From: Amylostereum areolatum
Lineage: Eukaryota > Basidiomycota > Agaricomycetes > Russulales > Stereaceae
Reading direction: 5' to 3'
Length of the DNA stretch: 64,000 bases
NCBI GenBank assembly: GCA_012932865.1
Contig: SAXG01000008.1
Location: forward strand, 558,001 to 622,000
Shown: piece by piece, positions 12,597-24,526 of the stretch
Layout: every line of letters begins with the position of its first letter
How positions within the stretch are numbered: position 1 is the stretch's first letter
Made by a program: the position numbers and the translations under genes
Notes under the pieces: model-generated
Databases searched by the model: none
The model's input: only the letters and a program-made list of their open reading frames with translations
Told to the model about the DNA's origin: nothing

Positions 12597-13085
12597 ATGT
12601 TCCTTCATCCTCTCCATTGTCATGCTCAACTTCACCTGCATTTTCTGTTCCACTCTCTCGCTTTACATCTTTGCATTTAATGGTCTTCTTCGGCTTCTTC
12701 CCCTGTGACGACATTCCCAAGATCTTGTTACGATAAACCGTCCTTCGTCCTTCGTCTTTCATCTCGCTTTTGTTTTGGGCTTCATACTTCGACTTTCGGT
12801 CATTGCCACCCGGGTTTGACGCTTTCGTGACGTCTCGTGTATCCCTACCTCCCTCCCTGATGGCTTCACCGCGTTAGACCCATCTGTAGCACTTATTGTA
12901 ATATCTTGCCACTCCCACACTCCAAAGAACTTTGCATTCGCACTTCACATACCTTTCACTTGCATAATGTTATTATTGTCGCTTTCTACGGTCAGCTACT
13001 TAAGGAAGAGGGAGGGGTCGGAGGGGAGCAAAGCCAAAAAGAGCATCTAGCAATCAATGAACATGGGAACCAAGCACTACGGCTC
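12597..13085. other. Intergenic between convergent genes
   Basis: 489 bases between the esterase stop and the RBR ligase stop, pyrimidine-rich just after the esterase. Expected 3' UTRs only. Confidence 0.5.
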
Positions 13086-16000
13086 CTATGCAATCCTCCC
13101 GTGCGTCTGACGCATATGCGCATAGACTCCTCCATTCGAATCTTCGTCGTTGAATATTGTCATGCATGCCCAGCAAATATGGATTTTGCACCTGGCGCAC
13201 TTGATGTGGTTGCACCCCCCGTTCTTCTGAATGTCGGCGCTGCACTTCGGACAAGCCTTCACGCCGTTCTCCTTCTTCCACCGTTGGAACATCACCGAGT
13301 TCTCCGACATGCCGTCCTTGTATTCGGCGCAGGACAACCCCTCGTGGTGCTCGATATGACAGTGAGCGCAGATGCGCTCCAGGCATGTTGGGCAGTGTAC
13401 GATGGTCCCTGCTCGCGCGGGACGATATACGGTCGGGCAGTCGGGCGAAGGGCAATAGTGGAATTCTTCGGGTCGGGAGTTGATGTGGGACCGCATGTAC
13501 GACTCGAAAAGCTGCGCCTCTTCATTGGGCCTGAGGAGTTCGCGGACGACGGAAAGGGGAATTTTTATCGCGCACTGTGTGTGGCTATCAACCATCTCTC
13601 GTATGCACTGAAGTGATGTGGTGGACGTCTGAACGAGCAATCGTAGGCATTCGGTGTCGTAGGCGTGACCGCACGGTAATTTGATCCCATTGGTTGCTTC
13701 ACAAAAGCAGACCGGACAGGTTCCTTCGCCTTCGCCTTGGTGGATTGAGACAACGTGCGACGGACCCGCTGGTGATATCAGAGCCAGTCGCCGCTTGACG
13801 CTGGCGACGTCCTGATCGTTACCGGACACTGATATGGTCTGGTTGACGACGTCCAGAACCAATGCTTCTTCTCCGAGCTCGTCTTGTATCGCTTTGAACC
13901 CTCCAAAGAGCAACCCGCGCATGGACCACCTCTCCAATGGGATGACATGCCGTTGCGCACGTATCTCATCTAATGTTTTGAGCACCATTTGGCGGGCACG
14001 CGTGCGCCTATCTTCAGAGCCGTGCAGTCGAAGCGTGCGAGTGCGAGCATTGCATTCGACGAAGGCGCTGGTGCGTTCGTTAACATCGAGGAGGAACGCT
14101 CTGCCACCGTCGGTGTCGAAGAACTCGTCCCAGATGACGACGCCCCCTTCAAGCTCCACTCGTTCGCCCTGCATGAGCTGCTCTAGGTCTGCTTTTATCC
14201 GGCCGAGACCCTTCGGATCCGAACTGTACAGACGAACACAAACGGGATCCGTGGGAGAGTCTTCCTCGTGATGCTGTTCGTAGTAACGGACTTTATACTG
14301 GACGTCCAATACGGCAGAGAATTGGTCGATATCGTCTTTGAGGGATTGAAAGTGCGCCCGCGGGAGCGTGTACTTGAAAGAGTGGATTTGCTCGAGCCAT
14401 AGAGGGCTGTTTCCTACGCATTGCTGTCGAACACCGTGCAGCTCCTTCGTTGCCCTCGCCGCATCGTCCGGGGAAGAAAATTGAACCCATGCTGTGACCT
14501 TGCTGGCAGCGTTGTCCATCACATCGAATGAATCGATCTTGCCATAGCGCTGCAGAGACGTCTGCAGACGTCTAGTACCAACAGACTGTACGTAGGTCGG
14601 CAATCCAACAGTGACGGAGGATGAACGAGTAAAAGAGACGAGCTTGAGATGGAATCCCTGTGAGGCTGTCACCGCGATCGGGAGCCCCTTGATAACCACA
14701 GAAAACGACTTGGTCTGCCTGAACGTCGGGGCCTGGCAAACGGTACGGATTGTTGCGCCTTCGAACACCATAGCATCCAGCCTTTGCGCGGCGTCTCTCG
14801 CTTTGGTAAAGGTGTTGTAGTGCGCATAAGCCAGGATGCTTGGCGCATACCAGCTTGCTTTGACTTTCGTACTGCGGAAGGTCGCGGAGCCGGTTTGGAC
14901 GACGCTCAGCTCGAATTGAGCGGTGAGGTCCGATGAATCCGACGTCGTGTCGACGAGGCCTTCCACGGCGGCGGCGGCTTGGCGTGAATCGACGAACTCT
15001 ATCCGAGCAACGTCGCTCTGCGGTTCACGCATAAAGGTCACGATATGCCCGAACTTTTCTAGAAGCCCGAGTAGCGCCTCCTGAGAAGTATTGTGTGGTA
15101 TATTTTTGACAAGGATGATCTTCGATTCGAAGGCAGTGGTGATAGAGCGCACTGAGACGCCTGCTCCAAAAGATACTTTGCAGCCTAGCAAGATCATTTC
15201 GATAGGTGGCTCCCCGTCTTTAGCGTCATTTTCGACTGCCTTAATTCCGGTCAGGACGGGGTGATGAAAAATATGGAGGGCACGTACTTGTGGCGACAGA
15301 TCATAAGCGGGAATAGAGGGAGAATCGTTGCTGCTCAGTGGCGGCAGCGGTATTTCGATCTGTTGCCCGAGCTTCAGAAAGAGAGAACGAGTGTTCGGGG
15401 TATAGCGTACCTTCCGAGGCTCCACGTGTTGAATATCGTTTTGTGGAGCAGGAGCAGGATGGCCACCAACGTGTGGAAATGGGCAGTCCGCTCGAGTACA
15501 CCGCCCCATCTTATAGAATTTACAAGTCGAAAAGACGGGAGTTTTTGGTAACGCAGGGGTAAGGAAGACATGGGATCCTGGGGCTGTGATTCGAGGTCAG
15601 GATCACGAACATATTCCGTCGCGAGTAAAGAAAGAAAACCCACCTTCCACGTTTTCGTAGGTCGCCACGTGTGAGAAGCGACAAAGATCCCCGAACCTGC
15701 ACTCTCCTCTAAGAAAGTGAGAGCATGGCGGTTTGTATGACGGGGATCTTCCGAGTTTGATTGGCTCGAAGAGGGGGGCGGATTCGAAAAAATGGATCGG
15801 AGGCGACCAGTGACTTGAAAATATAGAAGATGGGCTCAGAATCGGCGGCGTTGGAGGTGGCTTCCTGGTAGGTATGTGGTAGGTAGGTGTGGCTGGGCAC
15901 GACGTCAGCGGTGACATATTCATATGATTTTGTGCGAATACTCACCCTGGGCATCTACATCGTGTTTCACGATATGTGGAAAGTAACATTGATCGCCGAA

Positions 16001-16108
16001 CTTGCATGCTCCTCGTAGAAAATGTGGGCAAGTAGTTGTCGGACTGATTGGTCGCGATGCCACTGAGCGTTGTCTAATTGGACTGTGTAGAAGTTTGGTA
16101 TCGGACAT
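13086..16108 (-). CDS. RBR-type E3 ubiquitin ligase with three CCCH fingers and RRM-like region
   Basis: Predicted RNA-binding E3 ubiquitin ligase of the RING-between-RING class. Exons 15946-16108, 15644-15892 and 13086-15577; 967 aa, phases close. Three CCCH fingers: CPHFLRGACKFGDQCYFPH (exon 1), CSHFLRGECRFGDLCRFSH (exon 2) and CKFYKMGRCTRADCPFPH (start of exon 3), one per exon. Around residue 290 an RRM-like strand appears (IILVKNIPHNTSQEALLGLL). RING1 starts near 757 (CPVCFCEATNG, PCGHAYDTEC), followed by the IBR (YCPSPDC, CPTCLERICAHC). RING2 near 911 includes GGCNHIKC; the first Cys there aligns with the catalytic thioester Cys of HHARI-like enzymes. The start ATG at 16108 is the first in frame before finger 1. 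The targets and RNA partners are unknown; the ligase call is firm, the RRM call moderate. Confidence 0.9.
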
Positions 16109-16938
16109 TGGGGTTTTATGGGGTTTGGAGAGACTGTGATGATGGTGCGGAAGAGGGGGATATCAGGATTCGAGCGAGCACCCATAAAGGGTCGCCTCGT
16201 GTGAGCGAGTCCCGTTAGCGCTCCATCATCTGTTTAAAACAGTAATCGTGGCTCATGCGCCACCACAATTGACCGGCTCTTGACAGAAGCCATACGGTGC
16301 TATGTATCATGTGGAGAACGTCGGCTGGACAAACGCGGCCGGGGGGCTCTCTGGATCCAAACAGATTTCTGGGAAAATGGAGTATCGAAATCAGCTGTGT
16401 GGTACAAAAGAACGGCGACTGGGGTCAATATAGCGAAATCACTTACTTCTTGTGAGCGGTATGACGGAAAATTGGAGCTTGGAGCTGGGAACTTGAAGCT
16501 GGGGACGTGAGGTGGGACACAGACACTGAACGTCAATAATGACCCGACAATGACAGCAGTTTGCCAACGACGAGTCCACTCGGCCAAGATTTGATTTCGA
16601 GAGGTGGACCTCTCGCCGCCGAAGACGGGCAAAGCCCAAGTGGTGCAATATTGCTTGTTGGTCCACGCACCACCAGAAGTATGGACCCCTCCACCGGTGT
16701 GTCGAGCCTCCGGTTCTAAACTCATCTCTGCCCACAGAGGTGGAGTCGTGGACTATGCAAACTGCTGGAACGAGAGTTTGGCGGCACTTGGTATGATCAC
16801 GTGATGTGCTCCGACGGCTGACCCGGACCGGCTTGGCGGCGGCTCCAAGAGCCGTGTTCGGGTAGTGGCCATCAGCGAAAAAACGTTTCGCACGGATAAG
16901 TTTGTAAATACTTCTAAAGGCCACAATACGCACCGTAC
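16109..16938. other. Intergenic upstream of the RBR ligase gene
   Basis: About 830 bases. Frames here do not resemble known proteins. It ends at the left arm of the inverted-end element. Confidence 0.45.
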
Positions 16939-17712
16939 GGTGAACTTTTCAAAACTTCGACACTAGAGCCTGGTGGTTCAGACCTGGTTCAGAACCGGTT
17001 CAGAACCCTTCCCTGAACCAAGGTTGGAACCAGGTTCCGAACCCTTTCCCAGCTGGTGTCTGTCACACGGTGTGACATGTTCAGATGTTCTGAACCTGCC
17101 CGAATTCCAAAGAAGTTGAAAACACAACAAGAACTAGTTTCAACTTCATTTTCGTGAGTGGGTTCAAAGTCAAGTCAGCAACATTTTGTTTCATACTACA
17201 CTACTTTGTAGGCTACTACATTTTGACACTAACAAAGCTACAAGTGTGACTACAAGAGGAATACGAAAATGAGATAGGCTGATGTGTGGTTAGGTTAGGG
17301 TTAGGTGGCGGAAACAGCGGGAGAAGCAGCATAGCATGGCAGGGCGGGAGGAGTGGCAGGCGCCCGGGACAGAGCGGGAGGAGCGACGAGCGGTAGAAGT
17401 GGAGGCGAGGAAGATGATGGCAAGGGCATGCGGATGCGCAGTATGACAGCGGTAGCGAGCGACGGGGGGCGCGACGATGGTGGTGGTCAGAGAAACAAAC
17501 CGCAGCAGGAGGGCTCGAGGTGACGCTGAGTCAGCGCCTTCCTTTTTTGGGTTGCGCGCGAAGTTCAGACCTCGAGTCCGTTGTGACAGAGTGTTACGCT
17601 CAATTGTCCTGGCTCAGGTTCGGAACCGGGTTCAGAACTCGGTTCAGAACCGGGTTCAGAACCTGGTTCGGAACTCGTGGGCTCCAGTGTCGAAGTCCTC
17701 GAACTTTTCACC
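16939..17712. mobile_element. Non-autonomous element with imperfect inverted ends and GGTTCAGAACC arrays
   Basis: The left end (from 16939) starts GGTGAACTTTTC and has CTTCGACACTAGAGCC soon after. The reverse complement of the right end (to 17712) starts GGTGAAAAGTTCG and has CTTCGACACTGGAGCC at nearly the same offset. Just inside each end is a run of degenerate GGTTCAGAACC units (about 16977-17045 left, 17616-17675 right), in similar order. The 500-base core is purine- and GC-rich and codes for nothing recognisable. A TA dinucleotide flanks both ends (16936-16937 and 17713-17714), so a TA target duplication is possible but weak. Interpretation: MITE-like, moved by a transposase encoded elsewhere; the superfamily is not assigned. 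Confidence 0.6.
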
Positions 17713-19146
17713 TAGGATTAGAGGACCAAGTTTCAGTTTTACAAGGTCTCCACAAGCTTTGACAATCACAGACAGGGGCCCCGAAGTTGTGAGCTAAAAC
17801 TAAAAATAGCAATTTTTGGTTAATTCACCGGCCTTCCGCTTATGGAAATGCTTCTATTATCATTTCGCTTACAATACTGTAATCAATGGATTGTTTTTGC
17901 CGTTGAAATTCAAATTTTCAGATATGATAACTGGTTTAATTTACAGATTACAGCTACTACTAGTACAGTACATTCCGCCGAATCTCGACTCCTACTGTAG
18001 ATGAAGAGTGAGGGGGAGTGTAAGGTACAGTGTAGGGGTGTCGAGAAGTAAAAGGGACGTACCGGATGCTTGCGATGTTTCAGGACAGTAAGGACTCCTG
18101 CAATGCTGTCAGCTCTAAGTTGAACTTGAAAGAAAAGAGCACGCACCTCTTACACACTTCCGACTTCTCTAAGTCGCATCCTGGCCATGGGAGATGTGGC
18201 TGAGGACGAGGGACCTTTAGTGCACACCGCGGAGTAGTCTCGGCACAGCTACGGGATCGCACTTGACGGAGGGTGGAAAGGAAAGCTTACTGGGCTCTGA
18301 TGCGGAGTTCCGGTCCCGGTCAGATGATACCGGGTGTCCCTGCTCGTGACTTGTAATCCCTGCTAAACTTCGCAGCCTCTCGAGAGGGAAAATTAGATGA
18401 ACACTGTCAGTTCCGGAGCAAGCTGGGTGATGATGGAAACACGGGGGTGGGATTTGGTCAAAACCTTATGGGACAGGCTCTAAATGACGCGCGAAAAACA
18501 GAGGAGCTTTTTCGCTATGCTATACCTTTTACTTCCAACCACTTAGCTTGCAGCTTCCACCATCGAAATGGCTATGGGGATTCAAGAATATTCTGCGACC
18601 CATGTACATCCCGTTCGAATACGACCTGAGCCATGGCCCCCGACTGAAGTCTTAATATCGTGCAGACCCCGGGAGTCTTGTCTGCCGCAAGATATTTCCT
18701 CCTCCAACCCAACTCAAACCCACTCTATCCTCCACCATCAGACTGGGTGATCTGCTTGCGTATGCGAATGCTACACATTCGTACTTACGATAACGCGCCG
18801 TTGATCGCTCTCACAGGTTGGCCTCTCGTGCGGATCAGGCGGCGGCGGCTAAAATCACAAAAGATCCTTTAGTTGCGGTCCCCGGCGCCAGAAGCTTGTT
18901 GAGAAGATCATGCCTCATGTATTGGAATATATAATCCTATACCATCCTCCACACGACTCCCCGCCCTCTCGTTAAGGATACAAGCGCTGGAGACGTGTTT
19001 TTGCATCAGCCTGAGGGAGACTCGGGTTTGGTACCCGGTTACAGCCATTTTCGTGAGTGCAATATGTATACTGAAAGAAGTGTGAGGAAATTGATAAAGC
19101 ATACTTTATTTTAGCATCACGGCTAGCGACACCGTATTCCAGAACG
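17713..19146. other. Intergenic between the element and esterase 2
   Basis: About 1.4 kb without recognisable coding sequence. It starts AT-rich after the element and holds the esterase 2 promoter at its end. No clear TATA box seen. Confidence 0.45.
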
Positions 19147-21181
19147 ATGCGGGGGTTTCATCCAGTTCTGGGCTGGATACTGCTTTTTATCTCGCTCCTC
19201 GCCAAAGCATCGCCTAGACTCTCCGCCGAGTCAGCGAGTGCGTTACATCCTGCATCCACTGACTCCCGTGGACTCGTCTGCCAACTCCGTTATGCGCCCC
19301 CATACGTTGGGTGTCATCGACCAAACCGAGAACTGGATGTCGGCACATCTCCTGCAATCGACTTGGATGGGTTTCCTGCAGCGGTGGTCACCCCGCTAGG
19401 CATGGCGCTGGGCACACGCGATGGCGGCGTCTCGCGGTTTTCGGTTAAATACGGCTCAGCGACTAGATGGCGGGAGTCGAGCGTGGCAGACCAGTGGGAG
19501 CTTCCGTGCGTTTGACATCTGTTCGCTCCTCATTTTGTAATGTATGGACCCTAATAATAATCTATTTCGACTTTTAGAAACGGAAACACGGATCCGAAAG
19601 CACTTCCGCTGGCCTGCGCTCAGTATAATGCAGATCCGTCGTCATACTCTGAAGACTGTTTGTCAGCGATTTTATACGTGCCCTCCTCTGTCATGGACCT
19701 GAGTGGGGCCCCTACGTTCGTATGGTGAGTTCAATCTCTGCGGTATATTGAAATCGAGACCAAACCTTATGAATCGCAGGATGCATGGAGGGTCGTTCAT
19801 GTATGGCTCAGCAACAAATCCTGGGCTGGACGGCGCTGCTTTATCCAAGGCCTCACGGTCAATTGTGGCTGTGGTGCAGTACCGCTTGGGTGCCGTAAGC
19901 CTTGCCTGTTGTACACCAAAGTCTGCAGCAATTCATCAGACTTTGGTTTGGTATAGCTTGGGTTTATGGCACCCAGCGGCATAACAAATTTAGCCGTGAA
20001 GGATATTCTTACCTGTCTGCAGTTTCTGGCCAAGGTGTTACCCAGCTTCGGCGGCGATCCTTCCAAAATAACTGTCGCGGGACAGAGCAGCGGGGCGAAT
20101 ATGGCACGCGCGCTCCTCGCAACCCCCTTTGCTTCGTCGTATTTCAGGTCGGCGATCCTACAATCGGACCCCATGGTATATATTCAAACAACTCTACGCG
20201 ATCCTACCTGAATGCCCGACAGGACTACGGATTTCTTACTCAATCCATGCAGTCAACTCTTCAAGCCCATTTCAACTCGATGCTCAACTGCACATCCACA
20301 TCTACCAACACATCCTGTCTCGAAGCCATACCCCTTTCCACAGTTCTCGACATCTCATTTCGGTATGCCTCTGAAGCGGTCACGATTCAAGTACCAGCCA
20401 CCAGTGCGGAGCCGATGCGTCCTGTCAACGACGGATCGTTTATCACAAGTACGCTCGACTCCTCGATGCCTTTCCCCAGGGTCTCCAAACCCATTCTGCT
20501 ATCCACCGTCAAGAACGAAGCTGGGCCGACCATTTACGGCAATTTCCCCTCACCAATGGGCTCGAATGCCTTCGCAAATTTGATCAACAAGGCCTACGAG
20601 CAGCCTCGCGCACGAAACCTTCTACAGTCCCCGTACTATAATCTGCGGAAGGGGATGACGCCCGCGTGCCGCTGGAACGCCTGGGAACGGACGCGGTGTG
20701 GCGCTGTGCGATCTGGACGTTTGCGAGAAGTTGGGCGGCCAATGGCGGGCGTGCCTTCGTGGCGGAATACGCGCTGGGTGCAACGTATCCTGATAATGTC
20801 AACGTGAGTTTTTGTAGCGAGGAAGCTGCGGTGTGTCACGAAGATGATATAGAAATAGTCGTAAGTACGCTTGTTCTCTTCGTTTTGAGACATGCTCACA
20901 CGAGTGAAATTTAGTTTGGTACAGTGCCCAACCCCACCGTTGCACAGACGGCACTCGTCAATGAAGTACAAGCACGCTATAGCGCGTTCATGCACACCGG
21001 AGAGCCGAGTCCACAGGATGGGGGGTATCCGGCATGGAATCCCGCCACCTCGTCGGATACAAATGCGATTCTATTGGGCGGGGAGGGCAATGCGACAATC
21101 GGTGCATGCGAAGTGGGGTTTTGGGGCACCGACGCGGTGCCGTATGACTACCAAGTCCTTTCACATCTAGACGGCAGGTGA
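19147..21181 (+). pseudogene. Secreted type-B carboxylesterase (paralogue 2), one frameshift
   Basis: Paralogue of the gene at 10650, with the same six exons: 19147-19505, 19578-19724, 19780-19894, 19957-20175, 20223-20860, 20915-21181. Signal peptide at the N terminus (WILLFISLLAKASP). The elbow GQSSGA, HGGSF and VCHEDD are all present. Exon 5 is 638 nt and must be a multiple of three; paralogue 1 has 648. Translation leaves frame near 20636-20648 (after LLQSPYYN) and the conserved sequence resumes one base out of phase with DDARVPLERLGTDAVW. One missing base, or two extra, explains this. Everything else, including all splice sites and the end of the protein, is intact, so it is either a very young pseudogene or a sequence error. 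The acidic position reads VKNEAGPT against VKDESGPT in paralogue 1. Confidence 0.85.
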
Positions 21182-21276
21182 GAAAGCTGCTGATTTTTAT
21201 GGAGCAGAACAAATACTTGTTGTACATCATGATATGATATGGGTTACAAGGTTACGAGTCATACGCCGAGGAACAT

Positions 21277-22475
21277 CTACATATGAGATGTCCACTTCAC
21301 AGCTTGGACTTTGAAGTCCGTATGCTCCAACTCCGTGAATATGTCGAAGTTCCTCTGGAGGTCAATTTCCGCCGTAGTCTGTACGCATGGATAGGGGATA
21401 TGGTCACCTCCTGTTCGAGAAACAGTGCTAAACAATTCGGCACTCACCCCTTTAGAGAAACGGATATATGACCGATGAAGCCTCCCTTTCGGGCCGCCGG
21501 TTGCTTCATCTCCAGGGTAGGCCAAACAAGCAAATCCTTCCGGAACTTCCTTGCCGTGATGCCTGTGCGGATGGACGACCATACTCCCGAATGGTGTCGC
21601 GGACAATGCCTCGACGCGGGCACGTTGAGCTACCGAAGCCACATTTCCTTGCAGGATATCCGCGAGTGTGACAAGGATGTAGTACTGCGGAGGCATGAGC
21701 GAGATCCTCCCTGCTCGGAACTCTGAGAGGGCCGCGAGAGGGTGAAGGAACCGAGCTTCGATGACCTCTTGACCGCCGTCGGGGGTGGGAAGACGTTGTT
21801 GGACTTGACCAGAAGTGAAGCCAGTGGAGGCTACTGAAGGGAGAAAAGCGACGAAGAAGCGAGCGTGAAACCGCCTGGGACGAAGTGTCAGCACAGGATA
21901 TCTTCCAGACAATGAGGCTGCTTACCGAGGTGCTGGAGGCGGGGTCACCCATTGGGTGAAAGGTAAGAGGGAATGCGTGTCTGGTGTTAGATTGTTTTGC
22001 GCGAGAAAATCTTTGAAGAGTATCTTCTGAGAATGAACCGCTTCACGAGACGTGTCCATCTCTGCGTCTGTAATGTTATGAGAGCCTTGGGAAGAAGCAA
22101 GGAGAAGGCCAGATTCTTCGAAGGTTTCGCGGATGGCGGTCATCTCATACGAGTCGTCCTGATGGGCATCGAAATTGCCTCCAGGGAAAACCTTCAATAT
22201 GTGTGAAGAGCCGCATGGAGCAGATGTTGATGACGACGTACGTATGCCCCTCCAAACGAATTGGCCTGAGGATTGCGATGAACCAGCAAAATCTCGTTCT
22301 TCGAGTTAACAACCACAAGGCTTGCTGATGGTCGTGGTACCGCATCTGGCTTCTTGTTGGACACGTTCGAATACATATCCCGCACTCGTCCAGGTTGTGG
22401 CCGGGAAGGGTGTATCCAAGCGGAGAGAAAAGATCGGCGAGGGAAAATACGAGTAGTGACCGAGAGAAAGCTCAT
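21277..22475 (-). CDS. Nudix hydrolase, NUDT19-like
   Basis: Hydrolyses nucleoside-diphosphate-linked compounds; the long NUDT19-like branch includes CoA diphosphatases. Exons 22242-22475, 21926-22191 and 21277-21874; 365 aa, phases close. Seen: PRPSASLVVVNSKNEILLVH at the start of the domain, then VFPGGNFD and the Nudix-box helix AIRETFEESGLLL (RExxEExG core). A long C-terminal part reads FLHPLAALSEF and PPQYYILVTLAD, as in the NUDT19 group. The ATG at 22475 gives MSFLSVTTRIFPRRSFLSAW, rich in Arg and Ser and lacking acids, which could be a mitochondrial presequence. A downstream Met before the domain is the alternative start. The gene is divergent from UBLCP1, with 334 bases between starts. 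Confidence 0.88.
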
Positions 22476-22809
22476 GTGATAGTTTGTCAGAAGGCAGCCC
22501 CACGTGCACCCTGGGCAGATCAATGGAGAATATCGAGAGCCGCGAGTGTAGAAAAGGTGTTGAGACGCGTCGACAGCATCAAATTGCGTTGAATATACAA
22601 CCAAGTCGGCGTGGAGAGGAGGGAAAGGTAAGTAACCCCGCAAGATCGACGGTGCACTGCCACCGTGTAGTGCGGGGTAAATTGCTTACTTCATCTTGCA
22701 CGTGCACGTCGTTTCGACGCGCGCGCGCGCTATAAGTTCAGTCCAGTGGTCAAATAAGTATAACGCCTTCATCCATTCACCAACACACATATCCATATAC
22801 TGACACGCA
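22476..22809. promoter_or_regulatory. Shared upstream region of Nudix and UBLCP1 genes
   Basis: 334 bases between divergent start codons. It contains an alternating CG run (22718-22730) immediately followed by TATAAG at 22731-22736, about 75 bases before the UBLCP1 ATG. A promoter role is inferred from position. Confidence 0.5.
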
Positions 22810-24526
22810 ATGTCATCCGCCATCTCGAAAGCCTCTGCCAATAATTCTGACTCCCCCAATGGAGCCGGCGAGGAAGCTATCGTGACCGCTCTGGTACGCC
22901 TTCCTAGTACGCGACCGATCCTAGGCGGAATGATCTCTTAACGAATCTTCTAGGTCGACGAACCAACCGCTGAGGAAGGGCCGGAAAGCGAGGAACGCTG
23001 GATACACCTTTTGTTCTCTTGGTCTGGCAAGCCACACAAGCTCGATATTGCAGACACGGACAGGTGTGTTGGGAGGACATGCGCCTTCATACATCTGCAT
23101 GCACTCACCAACGCGACACTCAGGGTGTTTGATCTGAAAGCCATGCTCTTCAGCATGACAAATGTGCCTCCAGAGCGACAAAAGATTCTCGGGCTTGTGA
23201 AAGGGAAGCTTCCGCCAGAGGATGTGCGCATGTATGCCTGCCGATCCTCATGCATGTGCATGATCTTTATTCACGTTCCTTATAGATCAGACTTGAAGCT
23301 GGTCAGCGGCAAGAAGTTCACCCTCGTGGGCACACCTGAAGGAGACGAACTAAAAGATCCTTCTCGTGCGTGACGCTTATTTCTTTCTTTGAGCAGCAGG
23401 TTCCTCACCGCGTATGTAGGGGTCGATTACTTGCCCGACGTTCTCAACGACCTTGACCTTGATTTCTCTGCAAATCCCGCTGCGGCCGCCGCCTACAAAA
23501 ATGATCAACGGAATATACGCAAAGTACGTGAAGCAACTGAAAAGCTCAAAGATCAGATCAACATCATACATCCGTTGCGCGAAGGAAAACGGCTGCTGGT
23601 GCTGGACATTGACTACAGTGCGTCTACCTTCTTTGCTATTTAAATGTGGCTTTCCGTCAATGCATTAACTAGCCATCGTTGATACTAAGCCATTAACCTC
23701 CGGGGCCTTGCCACCAAGGGAGTGTGCGCGGCCAGGTCTTCACGAATTCCTTACTGCCATCTATCCACACTATGATATATGCATATGGTATGTCCTATTG
23801 ATTTACTCGTCCCTTCGTCGTAGCTGACGTGTCGTAGGTCCCAAACCAGTTGGATATGGCTCGAAACCAAACTCGTTGAACTTGGGATGGTGGGCGAGAA
23901 CCGTGATTATCAAGTAGGTTTTCCTCACTTTCGATTCTTTGTTGTGGTCTTATGAATCGTATAGATATCTTTTGGTGTGTACCGTCTCGACAACCAATGC
24001 TCCGACCGTGGCTCAGTTCTCGGACGTCAGTCCTAGACAAAGGTCCCATGTTCACTGTGTTTTCCCGGAGAGACGGTAAACCATACCAGCATAGCGTAAA
24101 GGCCCTGCAGATCATCTGGAACCATTTCCCACAATTGTGAGGTTTTCCCCGTTCCGTTTACCTAATTTATTCTCATGTCTTTTATAGTAACGCGAAGAAC
24201 ACAATACACGTAGATGACTTAGTATGCCTTTCAGTGTCCGCATTGGACGCTGCTCACCCTATATTCGTTTAGGGACGTAATTTTGCTCTTAACCCTAAAA
24301 ATGGGCTCAAGATCGCCGCGTTCAAAGAAGCGCACACGGCACAAGCACAGCGGGACCGCGAGCTGGAGAGACTGACGCGGTATATGTTGCACATCGCTAA
24401 CACCCCCGATTTCGAGACCATCGACCATAAGGTAGGCATCCCTTGAATCTCACCACGACGCAAACGCCCATTACCGTCTCGCAGGACTGGAGACGTATCG
24501 CCAGCGCTTTGCCGCCGCATCATTGA
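22810..24526 (+). CDS. UBLCP1-type ubiquitin-like-domain phosphatase
   Basis: Nuclear phosphatase of the FCP/SCP (HAD) family; the animal homologue UBLCP1 dephosphorylates nuclear 26S proteasomes. Twelve exons: 22810-22893, 22954-23063, 23124-23231, 23286-23365, 23420-23617, 23673-23787, 23838-23913, 23964-23973, 24031-24136, 24188-24221, 24273-24431, 24485-24526; 373 aa, phases close. The N-terminal ubiquitin-like domain (WSGKPHKLDI; LGLVKGKLP) is followed by the catalytic LDIDYT (DxDxT) split by an intron after the Tyr codon. Later come LTSGALPPRECARPGLHEFL, SQTSWIWLETK and DDLGRNFALNPKNGLK. Exon 8 is only 10 nt. The acceptor of exon 5 (at 23420) is chosen because nearer AGs give the wrong frame. 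Confidence 0.93.

Noticed and set aside
17292..17312. TTAGGTTAGGGTTAGG, telomere-like
   Set aside because: Only about two and a half imperfect copies inside the non-coding core of the inverted-end element; not an array, and the window is not at a chromosome end.
22718..22730. Alternating CG run as Z-DNA-forming regulatory element
   Set aside because: Only 13 bases; a structural role is speculative.
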